Below are positions 7,129 to 7,780 of a DNA stretch of 7,780 bases, piece by piece. The notes beneath the pieces were generated by a model, which was not told the origin of the DNA, did no database searches, and saw only the letters and a list, made by a program, of their open reading frames with translations. The position numbers were made by a program, and so were the translations under genes. Source of the DNA: Rhizobium sp. Q54 (GTDB lineage: Bacteria > Bacteroidota > Bacteroidia > Flavobacteriales > Flavobacteriaceae). The stretch lies in assembly GCA_943324395.2 (NCBI GenBank), contig CALPLL020000078.1, forward strand, positions 1 through 7,780, written 5' to 3'. How positions within the stretch are numbered: the stretch's first letter is position 1; every line of letters begins with the position of its first letter.

Positions 7129-7780
7129 TTATACCAAATGATTAGCAACTAAATATTCTGCAATTTGAACCGTATTTGTAGCAGCGCCCTTTCTTAAATT
7201 ATCAGCTACAATCCACATATTTAAGGTGTTATCTTGGCTTTCGTCACGACGAATTCTACCTACAAAAACGGCATCTTTACCTTCTGCATAAATAGGCATT
7301 GGGTAACTAAAATTGTCAGTGCTATCTTGAACCACAACTCCATCCGTGTTTTCTAAAATAGAACGCACTTCCTTAACGTCGAAATCATTAGAAAACTCCA
7401 CATTTACCGCTTCACTATGTCCGCCAACAATAGGCACACGAACTGCTGTTGCGGTTACTTTTATTGAGTTATCGCTTAATATTTTTTTAGTTTCTCGAAC
7501 TAATTTCATTTCTTCTTTGGTGTACCCGTTGTCTTCAAAACTATCACATTGAGGAATTGCATTTCGGTGAATTGGGTATTTATAAGCCATTTCCCCTTGA
7601 ACTCCAGAATATTCATTTTCCAATTGCTGAACCGCTTTAACTCCAGTTCCAGTGATTGATTGATAAGTGGAAACTATAACGCGTTTTACATTGTATTTTT
7701 TGTGTAATGGAGCTAAAACAAGCACCATTTGTATTGTTGAGCAATTTGGATTTGCAATAATTTTATCCTCTTTTGTTAAC
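7129..7780 (-). CDS. asd: Aspartate-semialdehyde dehydrogenase, C-terminal part
   Basis: The enzyme reduces aspartyl phosphate to aspartate semialdehyde with NADPH, the branch point to diaminopimelate/lysine, threonine and methionine. The reading frame is open to the right edge, so the N-terminal NADP-binding half is missing. The visible 216 codons begin LTKEDKIIANPNCSTIQ, which contains the catalytic Cys (codon 13 of the visible part). The Met a few codons later is internal, not a start. Further markers are STYQSITGTGVKAVQQL, the catalytic-His segment VRVPIVGGHSEAVNVEF, the substrate-binding-type GRIRRDES, and the closing NMWIVADNLRKGAATNTVQIAEYL. The reading frame ends in tandem TAA codons. 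The small His/Cys gene begins 41 bp downstream with no terminator between, so read-through into it is possible. Confidence 0.95.
   Translation of the reverse strand, partial: LTKEDKIIANPNCSTIQMVLVLAPLHKKYNVKRVIVSTYQSITGTGVKAVQQLENEYSGVQGEMAYKYPIHRNAIPQCDSFEDNGYTKEEMKLVRETKKILSDNSIKVTATAVRVPIVGGHSEAVNVEFSNDFDVKEVRSILENTDGVVVQDSTDNFSYPMPIYAEGKDAVFVGRIRRDESQDNTLNMWIVADNLRKGAATNTVQIAEYLVANHLV

Noticed and set aside
7126..7150. TATAAT-like string on the minus strand at the asd stop, upstream of the small gene
   Set aside because: It is an E. coli-style -10 resemblance formed by the tandem stop codons. Bacteroidota sigma factors use a different -7 element, and none matches here.
7129..7728. Start of asd at the Met codon ending at 7728
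   Set aside because: The frame stays open to the window edge and encodes the catalytic NPNCST motif just upstream of that Met, so it is internal and the gene is truncated by the window.

Overview
The window looks like chromosomal DNA from a member of the Bacteroidota, most likely Flavobacterium or a close flavobacterial relative. It is AT-rich. Starts mostly lack a Shine-Dalgarno sequence. Two upstream regions carry the Bacteroidota-type -7 promoter element TAnnTTTG. The proteins are typical of the group: a TonB-dependent receptor with an N-terminal carboxypeptidase-regulatory-like domain, S9 peptidases with 'MKK...AQ'-type signal peptides, and short 'LRGPP'-ending exported proteins. There is no sign of phage, IS elements, CRISPR or RNA genes.

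Layout, left to right. (1) The 5' part of an exported S9-family serine peptidase runs leftward off the window (1-283, minus). (2) A 135-bp divergent spacer follows, with a promoter match facing right. (3) A two-gene plus-strand operon encodes a DAO-type FAD-dependent oxidoreductase (419-1531) and, 5 bp later, a monofunctional peptidoglycan glycosyltransferase MtgA (1537-2217). (4) A strong bidirectional hairpin terminator (2216-2254) separates it from a convergent gene. (5) On the minus strand, a secreted prolyl oligopeptidase (2271-4385) has its own promoter match. (6) Also on the minus strand are a TonB-dependent receptor (4456-6675) and, just upstream of it, a small exported His/Cys-rich protein (6740-7087, TTG start). 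(7) The C-terminal two thirds of aspartate-semialdehyde dehydrogenase asd (7129-7780, minus) runs in from the right edge.

The functional groups are cell-wall glycan synthesis (mtgA with a flavoenzyme of unknown substrate), extracytoplasmic peptide degradation (two S9 peptidases), lysine/threonine/methionine/diaminopimelate precursor synthesis (asd), and a probable metal-uptake pair. That pair (receptor plus small His/Cys protein) is the most interesting part, because the small protein, the His residues in the receptor and the repeat-bearing spacer between them all fit a transition-metal acquisition module. The substrate is an inference. Otherwise this is a fairly ordinary flavobacterial housekeeping region, and I do not see a clearly new system. 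Only one intergenic stretch exceeds 100 bp (284-418), and none exceeds 300 bp.
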